A DNA stretch of 64,000 nt from assembly GCA_034509425.1 (NCBI GenBank), contig JAVTVJ010011208.1, positions 26,324-90,323 of the forward strand, given 5' to 3'. The notes below the pieces were generated by a model, which searched no databases, had not been told where the DNA came from, and saw nothing but the letters and a program-made list of their open reading frames with translations. Positions 1-10,232 of this stretch are shown piece by piece; the stretch's first letter is position 1, and each line of letters starts with the position of its first letter. A program made the position numbers and the translations under genes. This DNA is from Eopsaltria australis. Lineage: Eukaryota > Chordata > Aves > Passeriformes > Petroicidae.

Positions 1-60
1 CTGCTCCTTAGTGGGAGGCAAGGGAGAGATCCTCGCTTTCAGCAAGTTTTGTGGAACGGC
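1..60 (+). repeat. End of the 71-bp minisatellite of unit 1
   Basis: The window opens inside the last monomer of the minisatellite that is complete in later units. The sequence matches the terminal variant monomer, which ends in the AGCAAGTTTTGTGGAACGG block at the border of the GC-rich segment. Confidence 0.7.
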
Positions 61-129
61 CGAGAAAGCTCGGTTCGCACCATTGTAAGGGAAGGGGGAG
101 AAGCCCCCACTTTCTATGTTCCATCTGTA

Positions 130-641
130 AAAAGTTTTTCCAAAGATTTTAAGGCAAGGGCGACTCCCGGACTTCCGGACGGCTCCGCGAGCAGGGCGGT
201 CACTCCCCCGTGACAGAAGCGGGGCACCAGCCGCTCTGAGAGGGGCGGAGGTGATTCCTGCCATTGCCCTGGTCACGGCCGGGGGATGCGCGGGGGAGCG
301 GTCCCAGGAAGCGAACCGGGACCGGGGCTGCCGCTGCGCTGCTTCGGCCCTGCTCTGGCGGAGGCGGGGCCGCCACTGCGCGGCCACGGCCCGGCTCACT
401 CTCTGCTCCTGGGCCCCGCCCGCACCGGCCCAGAGCAGGCCGGGAGTGTGAGATCTAAGAGCAGGAACGGCCCTATCGCACTTTCCACAGTAACGAGCTT
501 GTTTTAAGGACACCCGAGAGCCGCTGTGAGCAGCAGCACGGGCCGAGCGCGGGCGAGCCGGGGGTGCCCCTGGGCGGGGTGCCCGCATGCCGCGCCCGTC
601 CCCGGCCGTGCGAGGGCAGCGAGCGCTCTTTGTCTGCTCTG
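130..641 (+). promoter_or_regulatory. GC-rich block of unit 1 ending in a splice-donor-like site
   Basis: About 500 bp dense in CpG, with GGGGCGG and CCCCGCCC boxes and no TATA, looking like a vertebrate CpG-island promoter plus first exon. It ends CTCTG|GTAAGC at 641/642, a good 5' splice-site match. The block recurs in all units at about 5460-5968, 9060-9560, 14720-15227, 20040-20546 and 25030-25528. Typical gammaretroviral leaders do not contain such a block, so it may be captured host sequence; that is inference. Confidence 0.5.
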
Positions 642-1066
642 GTAAGCACTCAAAAGGGAAACACAGAGCCCAAAGAACAAGAAGCCGTTTTTAGGATCCC
701 TTAAACCATGCTATAAGTAAGCAGAGTCCTGTGTTAACAAATATCTTAGAATGTTTACTGAGTAAATTGTAAAAGACCTCTCCAGTATCTTGTGAGTAAA
801 AAAAAGACCAAGACTCTTTACTATTATGTAAAATATCCGAAACTGGAGACCTAGGCAGTCAGCAATGAAAATGCTCATCAACAGCAGCCCAAGAATTCAT
901 ACATCCAACAGTTGCATGCAACCCACTGTAGTTTGTTCTTGAACATAGAAGACATGACCCTATGCCATGCTATGAAATGGATAATGTTATTTCTGAAAAC
1001 GTTGCGTCAATCTAGATGTCTGTTCCACACTAACTATTATGTTATTTAAGTCGACTGTTGAGACCC
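642..1066 (+). other. Intron-like spacer of unit 1
   Basis: AT-richer sequence between the donor-like site and the RNase H fragment. The matching spacer in later units is 434-449 bp and ends in a branch-point-like ACTAAC and TTTGCAG. In unit 1 the acceptor reads TTGAG instead of TGCAG, and several single bases are missing, so this copy would not splice as the others could. No gene seen. Confidence 0.4.
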
Positions 1067-1290
1067 ATGGAAGAAGCCTATCCAGCAGAGCAGACCTGAA
1101 AGATGTGCCAGCCTGGGAGCTGTATGCAGATGAGAGCAGCTTCATGCGAGATGGCAAACAAAAGACAGGTTATGCAGGAACAACCACGAACCAGGTAACC
1201 ATGAGAAAAGTGTTACCATCAACTGTACCATCACAAAAAGCTGAACTGATTATATCAATGAAAGATCTAGAACTGAGCAAAGTCATCTAG
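1067..1290 (+). pseudogene. Truncated pol RNase H fragment, unit 1 (frameshifted)
   Basis: Same fragment as in the five later units, but a base is missing soon after the ATG (CCTATCCAGC against CCTATTCCAGC), so the ATG at 1067 is out of frame with the rest. From about 1090 the reading matches the start of a gammaretrovirus-type RNase H: LYADESSF holds the first catalytic Asp and QKAELI holds the catalytic Glu. Translation ends at SKVI followed by TAG, before the other catalytic Asp residues. Non-functional. Confidence 0.75.
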
Positions 1291-1855
1291 AAGGAAGGAA
1301 GACTAGCAACTATTCAAGCCTAGAGACTGAGTCTATGTTGAATGAAGGGACAGTAATCTTACGAGCTAAGTAAAAGAGTCATTCCAAGTCCTGACTACCC
1401 TCACCAAATCCAAAGCTGCTGGCAGAGAGCCTTGAATTCACTGCTCCAGAGTTAAGAAGACGTCTGCTCCATAGACAGCCAGAAAACAGAGACTGATACA
1501 AATTGAGATGATATGATTAAAACTGTTCTTTTGTACCTCTTATCTGTACAGTTGGTAACCGTGATTCAAATTTGGTCCTAAAATTTGCATGTAACTCTAG
1601 TCCAAAATGTATCAAAAAGCTCTTCATAAGGACAAATTGTCAAAGTTGAGAATCTGGCCTGGTAAGTTTTGCCCCAAGATAAAGATTGGGCCTGTGCCCA
1701 TGGAGCTGTGATTCCAATTGTATGTTTAATCATATTAAAGGCTGTTGACAAAACAAAATCGCTCTTAATTTCCTACTAGCCACAAAATCATTAACACTAG
1801 TTGTTGTTCTTATGCAAATCTGAATGAAAAATTTTTTTAGAAATTTGGTTGAAAT
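1291..1855 (+). other. Unit 1 internal segment between RNase H and env remnants
   Basis: This ~560-bp stretch has stops in all frames and no domain I recognise. It recurs almost unchanged in every unit (from about 6646, 10233, 15898, 21209 and 26200). It contains TTATCTGTACAGTTGG, an acceptor-like site, and a TTATGCAAAT octamer-like motif near 1810. It is presumably collapsed pol/env sequence of the parent ERV. Confidence 0.4.
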
Positions 1856-2050
1856 TTGAAAACAAACTCAAATTCTACACCAAGTAACTCTCAAAAGAGC
1901 TTACTGAACCTTGAATATCTTCAGTACACTCACTTCATGGTTACCAAACTGAACCTAGATAAAGAAATGTTCATAGTAACTGTAGTTATAATTAGCATCT
2001 GTGTAACAACTAGTGGGATAGCCAGTTGTATAAACCAGAGGTTTGGTTGA
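1856..2050 (+). pseudogene. Env-tail-like remnant, unit 1
   Basis: A 64-residue frame, with no ATG at its start, lies just before the polypurine tract and LTR, where the env TM tail sits in retroviruses. It has a hydrophobic run (MFIVTVVIISICVTTSGIA) followed by a short polar tail ending CINQRFG. The same frame is open in unit 5 (21776-21970) and shifted in other units by small indels. Assignment to env rests on position and hydrophobicity only. Confidence 0.4.
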
Positions 2051-2091
2051 ATGCAGAGTAGAGACTAGACAAGACAGAGTCTTGTTAGTCT

Positions 2092-2107
2092 CTAAAAAAG
2101 GGGGGAA
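2092..2107 (+). promoter_or_regulatory. Polypurine tract before LTR A
   Basis: AAAAAAGGGGGGAA directly precedes the TG of the LTR, as expected for the plus-strand primer of a retrovirus. The same tract precedes LTR C (7455-7468), a GGGTGG variant precedes LTR D (to 11053), and it also precedes LTRs F, H and J. It is absent before B, E, G and I, which follow satellite DNA. This marks A, C, D, F, H and J as true 3'-type LTRs. Confidence 0.75.
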
Positions 2108-2628
2108 TGAGGCCGTTTGGTTTCTGCCTTTTTTCTTTTATATGTTCTCTGTACTCTCTGCCCATATTTTTGTGGCTCTGTAGCCTACTATATTATTAGC
2201 TAGTTTTTCCAGTACCTTTCCATAGCCTTTCCCTAAGCAGAAAGACAAAACAAATTCCAGAGCTCCAAGCCCCAGGGGGTTGCAAGGCCCTGTCCTATCT
2301 CAGTTCTTCCTGGGAAGCAAGGCCGAGAACAACTCTGAGGTACATTTTCATAAGCAGAGTGCAGCCAGTGCTGAGAGGGGGGCTCCAGGGAAGGGGCTGG
2401 ACCTGAGGGGGAATTGAATCGCCACTTGTTCTCCTTATTGGTGCTCTTAATCAATTATGCTAATTTCCTTAAAGCTATAAATATGTACTCACCCCTGGAG
2501 GGGCTGGGCTTTTATGGACACCTTTCCATAACTGCTCCTGAAGACCTTCAAAATAAAGATCCCCTTTTATATTACCTCCTTGCTAAAATGATCTCGAGTT
2601 TCTTTTCAGGCTGGGGGAAAAGGCAACA
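2108..2628 (+). mobile_element. ERV LTR A
   Basis: 521 bp. It starts TGAGGCC (other copies TGATGCC) and ends GGCAACA, giving short imperfect inverted ends. TATAAATA lies near 2476 and AATAAA near 2552, so U3, R and U5 are recognisable. It is preceded by a polypurine tract and followed by the ~190-bp satellite rather than by a primer-binding site. Confidence 0.85.
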
Positions 2629-3955
2629 CGGGCGCCACCACAAATGCCATGGATCAAGATCCTTCCCCCAGACCCAAGCTGCCATCATAGGTAGGAACTC
2701 TGGCTGCAATTGTAGACTAAATGCCTCCTAAAACTGGCATCATGCATCTGGGGGACTGAGATTTCTTTCACATGGAAATGCGCCATTGTTTGCATCGAAG
2801 GCCACATATCTGGGAGTTGACAGCCGCATGCTGAAATCCCGCATGGATTAAGATTCCTCGCAGACCCAAGCTGCCACCGACAGGGACCCTGGCTGCCCTG
2901 GTAGGGCCAAAACCCTCCTCCAAACTGACATCAAGAAACTGGGGGGCAGAGTTCTCTTTCTCAGAGAAAAGGGACACTTTTTGTGTCCAGGGCCCTAAGG
3001 CACTCTGCTCCCTGCTGCGTCTTCAAATTCCGTATGGATCAAGATTCCTCGCAGACCCAAGCTGCCACCGACAAGGACCCTGGCTGCCCTTGCAGGGCCA
3101 AAAGCCTCCTCCAAACTGACATCCTGAAACTGGGGGGCAGAGTTCTCTTTCTCAGAGAAAAGGGACACTTTTTGTGTCCCGGCCCTAAGGCACTGTGCTC
3201 CCGGACGCCACCTGAAATTCCGTATGGATCAAGATTATTAGCTGGCCTTAAGATGCCATCAATAGGGACTCTGGTTGCATTTGTAGGAGCCGACCCTCCA
3301 CCAAACCGACATCATGAATCTAGGAGACCTAAGTTTTCTTTCCGTGGAAAAGTGCCATCACATTTGTGTCACGTGGGCCCCATGTCTGGGAGTCGACGGC
3401 CGCCTCTTCAAATTCCGCATGGAGCAAGATCCCTCGTAGACCCAAGCTGCCATCGACTAGGACACTGGCTGCCCTTGCAGGGCCAAAACCCTCCTCCAAA
3501 CTGACATCAAGAAACTGGGGGCAGAGCTATCTTTCTCAGAGAAAAGGGACACTTTTTGTGTCCCGGCCCTAAGGCACTCTGCTCACGGACACCACCTGAA
3601 ATGCCGCATGGATCAAGATCCTTCCCAGACCCAAACTGCCATCAGCTAGAACTCTGGCTGCAATTGTAGGGCTAAATGCCTCCTAAAAACTGGCATCATG
3701 CATCTGGGGTACTGAGTTTTCTTTCACATGAAATGTGTTTTGCATGCGAAGGCCACATATCTGGAGTTGACAGCCGCATGCTGAAATTCGCATGGATTAA
3801 GATTCCTCATAGACCAAGGTGCCACCAACAAGGACCCTGGCTGCCCTTGCAGAGACAAAACCTCCTCAAACTGACATCAAGGCTTGGGGGGCAGAGTTCT
3901 CTTTCTCAGAGAAAGGGACACTTTTGTGTCCCGACCCTAGACACTATTGCTCCCG
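2629..3955 (+). repeat. ~190-bp satellite trapped between LTR A and LTR B
   Basis: About seven diverged monomers. Successive ATGGATCAAGAT-type landmarks at 2843, 3034, 3224, 3419, 3608 and 3792 give periods of 191, 190, 195, 189 and 184 bp. Two monomer types mix: one with CTTTCTCAGAGAAAAGGGAC, and one with TTTCTTTCACATGGAAA and a GTCTGGGAGT block. Frames such as 2983-3504 are open only because the period is repetitive. No gene. Confidence 0.8.
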
Positions 3956-4476
3956 ATGCAGTTGGTTTCTGCCTTTTTCTTTTATATGTTCACTCTGTAC
4001 TCTCTGCCCATAGTACGTGGCTGTGTAGCCCTACTATATTAATAATAGTTTTTCCAGGTACACCTTTCCATGGCCTTTCCCTAAGCAGAAAGACAAAACA
4101 AATTCCAGAGCTCCAAGCCCCAGGGGGGTGCAAGGCCCTGTCCTATCTTGGTTCTTCCTGGGAACCAAGGCTGAGAACAACTCTGAGGTACATTTTCATA
4201 AACAGAGTACAGCTGATGCTGAGAGGGAGGCTCCAGAGAAGGGGCTGGACCCGGGGGGGAATTGAATCACCACTTGTTCTCCTTATTGGTGCTTTTAATC
4301 AATTATGCTAATTTCCTAAAGCTATAAATATGTACTCACCCCTGGAGGGGCTGGGCTTTTATGGACACCTTTCCATAACTGCTCCTGAAGACCTTAAAAA
4401 TAAAGATCCCCTTTTATATTACCTCCTTGCTAAAATGATCTCGAGTTTCTTTTCCAGGCTGGGGGAAAAGGCAACA
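3956..4476 (+). mobile_element. ERV LTR B (leader-proximal, decayed 5' end)
   Basis: The first bases are damaged (CCCGATGCAGTTGG instead of TGATGCCGTTTGG) and there is no polypurine tract upstream. It ends GGCAACA and is followed by the PBS-like site and leader, so it acts positionally as a 5' LTR. It carries the AAAAATAAAG variant at the polyadenylation signal, shared with E, G and J. Confidence 0.85.
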
Positions 4477-5008
4477 GTTATCTGGCACACCCAGAAGGGA
4501 CACGAGAACCTGGTACCCTTCCTCTGGACCGAAACATCCTGCAAGGAATTCCTTTCTGACAGCAATCTAAAGAATTCCCTGCCACGGGCCTGAGGTCGAG
4601 ACACCATGGTTCCAAGATCCCACAGGAGGTAGTATAAAGGTGGTTCTTTTCGTTGTGTAGTGTGTGGTTTGTATGTGTGTGTATTGTTTATGTATTGTGT
4701 ATCTGTTTAAAGTCAGTAATTGTTAGCGATCCCAGGACAACCTGGCGTGGTGGTGAGAAAATTTGCTTTTGAAATCATTTCTCCAAGTTTTTCCTGTTGC
4801 CGATTTTCCAACCTGCCCCAGAGATCAGCTGGTGGGGAGGAGGCGGGTGTGTGATCTCGGCTGAGATTGTTCACTGGTAGAGAAAAGCAAATCACAGTGC
4901 GACAGTTTATTTCATGTTTAGCACATGCGAGTTTTGAATTGAAAGCTGGCCTGGAGACATCTGGGCATGGAGCGGCCGGGGGAAGCCTGGTCTGCTTCTT
5001 GGTAGGAG
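4477..5008 (+). other. Retroviral leader of unit 2 with PBS-like site
   Basis: Five bases after the LTR end comes TGGCACACCCAGAAGGGAC. From memory this resembles the 3' end complement of a tRNA-Arg, with one extra base and two mismatches; other tRNAs fit worse, but I could not check. Downstream are GTGTGTGTATTG-type low-complexity and AGTATAAAGG. The matching leaders are 7988-8524, 13638-14179, 19080-19619 and 24013-24547. No gag reading frame follows. Confidence 0.55.
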
Positions 5009-5393
5009 GTGGGGGATGGGCCCGCTTCCTACAGGTTTGTGGAGCGGCTGGGTGTCCAGCCTGCTCCTTGGTGGGAGGCTGGGGAGAGATTCCCACTTCC
5101 TACAGGTTTGTGGAGCAGCTGGGTGTCCAGCCTGCTCCTTGGTGGGAGGCTGGGGAGAGATTCCCACTTCCTACAGGTTTGTGGAGCGGCTGGGTGCCCA
5201 GCCTGCTCCTTGGTGGGAAGCTGGGGAGAGATTCCCACTTCCTACAGGTTTGTGGAGCGGCTGGGTACCCAGCCTGCTCCTTGGTGGGAGGCGAGTGAGA
5301 AATCCTCGCTTCCTACAGGTCTGTGGAGAGGCTGGGTGTCCAGCCTGCTCCTTAGTGGGAGGCGAGGGAGAGATCCTCGCTTCCAGCAAGTTT
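5009..5393 (+). repeat. 71-bp minisatellite, unit 2 (about 5 copies)
   Basis: Monomers of exactly 71 bp: GGAGCGGCTGGG-type landmarks at 5041, 5112, 5183, 5254 and 5325. Each monomer has CTACAGGTTTGTGGAGC and CCAGCCTGCTCCTTGGTGGG. The last monomer differs (GAGGCGAGTGAGAAATCC), as it does in most units. Because 71 is not a multiple of three and lacks stops, all three frames stay open and yield a spurious 71-residue repeat peptide. Confidence 0.9.
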
Positions 5394-5459
5394 TATTAGG
5401 AGGCAGCCGAAAGCTTCGGTTAGCACCGTGTAAGGGAAGGAGAAGCCCCACTTTCTATG

Positions 5460-5968
5460 TTCCATCTGTAAAAGTTTTTCCAAGATTTAGAGCAAGGCTG
5501 ACTCCCGGACTTCGGGAGACGGCCTCCAGCGAGCAGGCCCGGTCCTCCCCGTGACAAGCGGGGGAGCACCAGCAGCTCTGAGGCCGGTATTCCTGCCACA
5601 TTGCCTAGTCACGGCCGGGGATCTGTGAGGAAGCGGTCCCAGGCGAACGGGACGGGGCTGCCACTAGCTGCCGGCCCTGCTCTGTGGCGGGAATGAGGGC
5701 CGCCCTTCTTGCTTGACCCGCGGCTCCCGGCTCACTCGCTGCTCCTGGGCCCCGCCCGCCCCGGCCCAGAGCGGGCCGGGAGTGTGAGATCTAAGAGCAG
5801 GAACGGCCCTATCGCACTGTCCACAGTAACGAGCTTGTTTTAAGGACACCCGAGCGCCGCTGTGAGCAGCAGCACGGGCCGAGCGCGGGCGAGCCGGGGG
5901 TGCCCCTGGGCGGGGGTGCCCGCATGCCGCGCCCGTGCGAGGGCAGCGAGCGCTCTTTGTCTGCTCTG
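5460..5968 (+). promoter_or_regulatory. GC-rich block of unit 2 with donor-like end
   Basis: Same block as in unit 1, but more decayed between about 5500 and 5720, where many CpGs and single bases are lost. The terminal CTCTG|GTAAGC at 5968/5969 is preserved. The spacer to the acceptor TTTGCAG (ending 6417) is 449 bp. Confidence 0.5.
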
Positions 5969-6420
5969 GTAAGCACTCAAAAGGGAAACACCGAGCCCAA
6001 AAGACAAAGAAGCCGTTTTAGGCTCCCTTAAGCCATGCTATAAATGAAAGCAGAGTCTGTGTTAACAAATATCTTAGAATGGTTTACTATGAAGGTTAAA
6101 TTTGTAAAGACCTTCTCCTGTATCCTTGTGAGTAAAAAAGACCAAGGACTCTTTACTATTATGTAAAATAATCCTGAAACTGGAGAACTAGGGCAGTCAG
6201 CAACTGAAAATTGCTGCATCCAACCAGCAGCCAAGAATTGATACATCCAACAGTTGCATACAACCCACTGTAAGTTTGTTCTGTGAACATAGAAGACATG
6301 GACCCTATGCCATGCTACTGAAACTGGATAATGTTATTCTGAAAACGTTTGCTGTCAATCCTAGTATGTCTTTTCCCAGCACTAACTGATAATGTATTTA
6401 AGTCTGACTGTTTGCAGACC

Positions 6421-6645
6421 ATGGAAGAAGCCTATTCCAGCAGAGCAGACCTGAAAGATGTGCCAGCCCGGGAGCTGTATGCAGATGAGAGCAGCTTCAT
6501 GCGAGATGGCAAACAAAAGACAGGTTATGCAGTAACAACCACAAACCAGGTAACCATGAGAAAAGTGTTACCATCAAATGTACCATCACAAAAAGCTGAA
6601 CTGATTATATCAATGAAAGATCTAGAACTGAGCAAAGTCATCTAG
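6421..6645 (+). pseudogene. Truncated pol RNase H fragment, unit 2 (74-aa frame)
   Basis: The ATG sits in ACCATGG, a strong Kozak context, three bases after a TTTGCAG acceptor-like site. The frame is also open upstream to 6349, where SDCLQT looks like the end of the RT-RNase H connection, so the site may simply be pol sequence. Residues 1-74 carry YSSRADL, LYADESSF (catalytic Asp), KTGYAV and QKAELI (catalytic Glu), then stop at SKVI. About half of the RNase H fold and the later catalytic Asp residues are missing, so no nuclease activity is expected. This copy has Arg in PAREL. Confidence 0.7.
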
Positions 6646-7452
6646 AAGGAAGGAAGACTAGCAACTATTCAAGCCTAGAGACTGAGTCTATGTTGAATGA
6701 AGGGACAGTAATCATACGAGCTAAGTAAAAAGAGACATTCCAAGTCCTGACTACCCTCACCAAATCCAAAGCTGCTGGCAGAGAGCCTAGAATTCACTGC
6801 TCCAGAGTTAAGAAGACATCTGCTCCATAGACAGCCAGAAAACAGAGACTGATACAAATTGAGATGATATGATTTAAACTGTTCTTTTGTACCTCTTATC
6901 TGTACAGTTGGTAACCGTGATTCAAATTTGGTCCTAAATTTTGCATGTAACTCTAGTCCAAAATGTATCCAAAAGCTCTTCATAAGGACAACTTGTCAAA
7001 GTTGAGAATCTGCCTGGTAAGTTTTGCCCCAAGATGAAGATTGGGCTGTGCCCATGGAGCTTGAATTCCAATTAATGTTAATCATATTAAAGGCTGTTGA
7101 CAAAACGAAATAAGCCTCTTCAATTTCCCTACTAGCCACAAAATCATTAACACTAGTTGTTGTTCTTATGCAAATCTGAAGAAAATGTTGTAGAAATTGG
7201 TTGAAATTTGAAAGCAAAACTCCAAATTCTACACCAAGTAACTCTCCAAAGGAGCTTACTGAACCTTGAATATACAAAGCTTCAGTACACTCACTTCATG
7301 CGTTACCAACTGAAACCGAGATAAAGAATGTTCATAGTAACTGGAGTTATAATTAGCATCTGTGTAACACCTAGTGGGATAGCCAGTTGTATAAACCAGA
7401 GGTATGGTTGAATGCAGAGTAGAGACTAGACAAGACAGAGTCTTGTTAGTCT
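6646..7452 (+). other. Unit 2 internal 3' part
   Basis: Non-coding segment plus a shifted env-tail remnant (about 7200-7410). Several small indels break the 64-residue frame seen in units 1 and 5. It ends at the polypurine tract before LTR C. Confidence 0.4.
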
Positions 7453-7468
7453 CTAAAAAAGGGGGGAA

Positions 7469-7987
7469 TGATGCCGTTTGGTTTCTGCCTTTTTTCTTTT
7501 ATATGTTCTCTGTACTCTCTGCCCATATTTTTGTGGCTCTGTAGCCTACTAGATTAATAGCTAGTTTTTCCAGTACCGTTCCATAGCCTTTCCCTAAGCA
7601 GAAAGACAAAACAAATTCCAGAGCTCCAAGCCCCAGGGGGTTGCAAGGCCCTGTCCTATCGCAGTTCTTCCTGGGAACCAAGGCCGAGAACAACTCTGAG
7701 GTACATTTTCATAAGCAGAGTGCAGCCAGTGCTGAGAGGGGGGGCTCCAGGGAAGGGGCTGGACCTGAGGGGGAATTGAATCGCCACTTGTTCTCCTTAT
7801 TGGTGCTCTTAATTATGCTAATTTCCTAAAAGCTATAAATATGTACTCATCCCTGGAGGGGCTGGGCTTTTATGGACACCTTTCCATAACTGCTCCTGAA
7901 GACCTTCAAAATAAAAATCCCCTTTTATATTACCTCCTTGCTAAAATGATCTCGAGTTTCTTTTCCAGGCTGGGAGAAAAGGCAACA
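7469..7987 (+). mobile_element. ERV LTR C (the only single-LTR junction)
   Basis: 519 bp, TGATGCC to GGCAACA. It has both a polypurine tract upstream and the PBS-like leader downstream, so it serves as 3' LTR of unit 2 and 5' LTR of unit 3. This is the junction expected from LTR-LTR recombination between tandem proviruses, and it explains the short 3587-bp spacing. Confidence 0.87.
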
Positions 7988-8524
7988 GTTATTTGGCACA
8001 CCCAGAAGGGACACGAGAACCTGGTACCCTTCCTCTGGACCGAAAACATCCTGCAAGGAATTCCTTTCTGACAGCAATCTAAAGAATTCCCTGCCACGGG
8101 CCTGAGGTCGAGACACCATGGTTCCAAGATCCCACAGGAGGTAGTATAAAGGTGGTACTTTTCGTTGTGTAGTGTGTAGTTTGTATGTGTGTGTATTGTT
8201 TATGTATTGTGTATCTGTTTAAAGTCAGTAATTGTTAGCGATCCCAGGACAACCTGGCGTGGTGGTGAGAAAATTTGCTTTTGAAATCATTTCTCCAAGT
8301 TTTTCCTGTTGCCGATTTTCCAACCTGCCCCAGAGATCGGCTGGTGGGGAGGAGGCGGGTGTGTTATCTCGGCTGAGATTGTTCACTGGTAGAGAAAAGC
8401 AAATCACAGTGCGAAAGTTTATTTCATGGTTAGCACATGCGAGTTTTGAATTGAAAGCTGGCCTGGAGACATCTGGGCATGGAGCGGCCGGGGGAGGCCT
8501 GGTCTGCTTCGTGGTAGGAGGTGG
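7988..8524 (+). other. Leader of unit 3
   Basis: PBS-like TGGCACACCC at about 7992, then the same leader as unit 2. No gag frame. Confidence 0.5.
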
Positions 8525-8978
8525 GGGCATGGGCCCCGCTCCTACAGGTTTGTGGAGCAGCTGGGTGTCCAGCCTGCTCCTTGGTGGAGGCTGGGGAGAG
8601 ATTCCCACTTCCTACAGGTTTGTGGAGCGGCTGGGTGCCCAGCCTGCTCCTTGGTGGGAAGCTGGGGAGAGATTCCCACTTCCTACAGGTTTTGTGGAGC
8701 GGCTGGGTGCCCAGCCTGCTCCTTGGTGGGAGTCTGAGAATTCCCACTTCTACAGGTTGTGTGAGCTGGCGGGTGCCCAGCCTGCTCACTGTGGGAAGCT
8801 GGGGAGAGATTCCACTTTCACAGGTTTGTGGAGCGGCTGGGTGTCCAGCCTGCTCCGTGGTGGGAGGCTGGGGAGAGATTCCCACTTCCTACAGGTTTGT
8901 GGAGCGGCTGGGTGTCCAGCCTGCTCCTTTGTGGGAGGCGAGGGAGAGATCCTCGCTTCCAGCAAGTTTTGTGGAACG
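8525..8978 (+). repeat. 71-bp minisatellite, unit 3 (6-7 copies, two of them damaged)
   Basis: Landmarks at 8553, 8623, 8697, 8760, 8829 and 8900. The monomers around 8735-8815 are shortened by small deletions. The array merges into the 301-residue frame at 8521-9426, which is a by-product of the repeat plus the GC-rich block and not a gene. Confidence 0.85.
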
Positions 8979-9059
8979 GCCGAGAAAGCTCCGTTCGCAC
9001 CATTGTAAGGGAAGGGGGAGAAGCCCCCACTTTCTATGTCCCATCTGTAAAAAGTTTTT

Positions 9060-9560
9060 CCAAGATTTTAAGGCAAGGGCGACTCCCGGACTTCCGGGAC
9101 GGCTCCGCGAGCAGGGCGGTCACTCCCCCGTGACAGAAGCGGGCACCAGCCGCTCTGAGAGGGGCGGAGGTGATTCCTGCCATTGCCCTGGTCACGGCCG
9201 GGGGATGCGCGGGGGAGCGGTCCCAGGAAGCGAACCGGGACCGGGGCTGCCGCTGCGCTGCTTCGGCTCTGCTCTGGCGGAGGCGGGGCCGCCGCTGCGC
9301 GGCCACGGCCCGGCTCACTCGCTGCTCCTGGGCCCCGCACGCACCGGCCCAGAGCGGGCCGGGAGTGTGAGATCTAAGAGCAGGAACGGCCCTATCGCAC
9401 TTTCCACAGTAACGAGCTTGTTTTAAGGACACCCGAGAGCCGCTGTGAGCAGCAGCACGGGCCGAGCGCGGGCGAGCCGGGGTTGCCCCTGGGCGGGGTG
9501 CCCGCATGCCGCGCCCGTCCCCGGCCGTGCGAGGGCAGCGAGCGCTCTTTGTCTGCTCTG
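9060..9560 (+). promoter_or_regulatory. GC-rich block of unit 3 with donor-like end
   Basis: Well-preserved copy with GGGGCGG and CCCCGC motifs, ending CTCTG|GTAAGC at 9560/9561. The spacer to the acceptor (TTTGCAG, ending 10004) is 444 bp. Confidence 0.5.
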
Positions 9561-10007
9561 GTAAGCACTCAAAGGGAAACACCGAGCCCAAAGAACAAGA
9601 AGCCGTTTTTAGGCTCCCTTAAACCATGCTATAAGTAAGCAGAGTCCTGTGTTAACAAATATCTTAGAATGGTTTACTGAGTTAAATTTGTAACAGACCT
9701 TCTCCTGTATCCTTGTGAGTAAAAAAGACCCAGGACTCTTTACTATTATGTAAAATAATCCTGAAACTGGAGAACTAGGGCAGTCAGCAACTGAAAATTG
9801 CTGCATCCAACCAGCAGCCAAGAATTGATACATCAAACAGTTGCATGCAACCCACTGTAAGTTTTTTCTGTGAACATAGAAGACATGGACCCTATGCCAT
9901 GCTACTGAAACTGGATAATGTTATTCTGAAAACGTTTTCTGTCAATCCTAGTATGTCTGTTCCCAGCACTAACTGATAATGTATTTAAGTCTGACTGTTT
10001 GCAGACC

Positions 10008-10232
10008 ATGGAAGAAGCCTATTCCAGCAGAGCAGACCTGAAAGATGTGCCAGCCTGGGAGCTGTATGCAGATGAGAGCAGCTTCATGCGAGATTGCAAA
10101 CAAAAGACAGGTTATGCAGTAACAACCACGAACCAGGTAACCATGAGAAAAGTGTTACCATCAAATGTGCCATCACAAAAAGCTGAACTGATTATATCAA
10201 TGAAAGATCTAGAACTGAGCAAAGTCATCTAG
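10008..10232 (+). pseudogene. Truncated pol RNase H fragment, unit 3 (74-aa frame)
   Basis: Same frame as unit 2, with ACCATGG after TTTGCAG. Differences are Trp in PAWEL and Cys for Gly in RDCKQK. The catalytic Asp and Glu are present and the distal catalytic residues absent. The upstream pol-like extension is not open here. Confidence 0.7.

Noticed and set aside
2983..3504. 173-residue frame and other long frames in the ~190-bp satellite
   Set aside because: They span several monomers with no motif and are broken in equivalent monomers.
5009..5393. CRISPR-like regular repeats
   Set aside because: Monomers are contiguous with no unique spacers, and the context is a vertebrate ERV.
8521..9426. 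301-residue open frame, and similar frames at 4867-5298, 14029-14667 and 19615-20034
   Set aside because: They consist of the 71-bp repeat read through, then the GC-rich block. The peptide is a cyclic translation of a stop-free repeat, and other frames are just as open.
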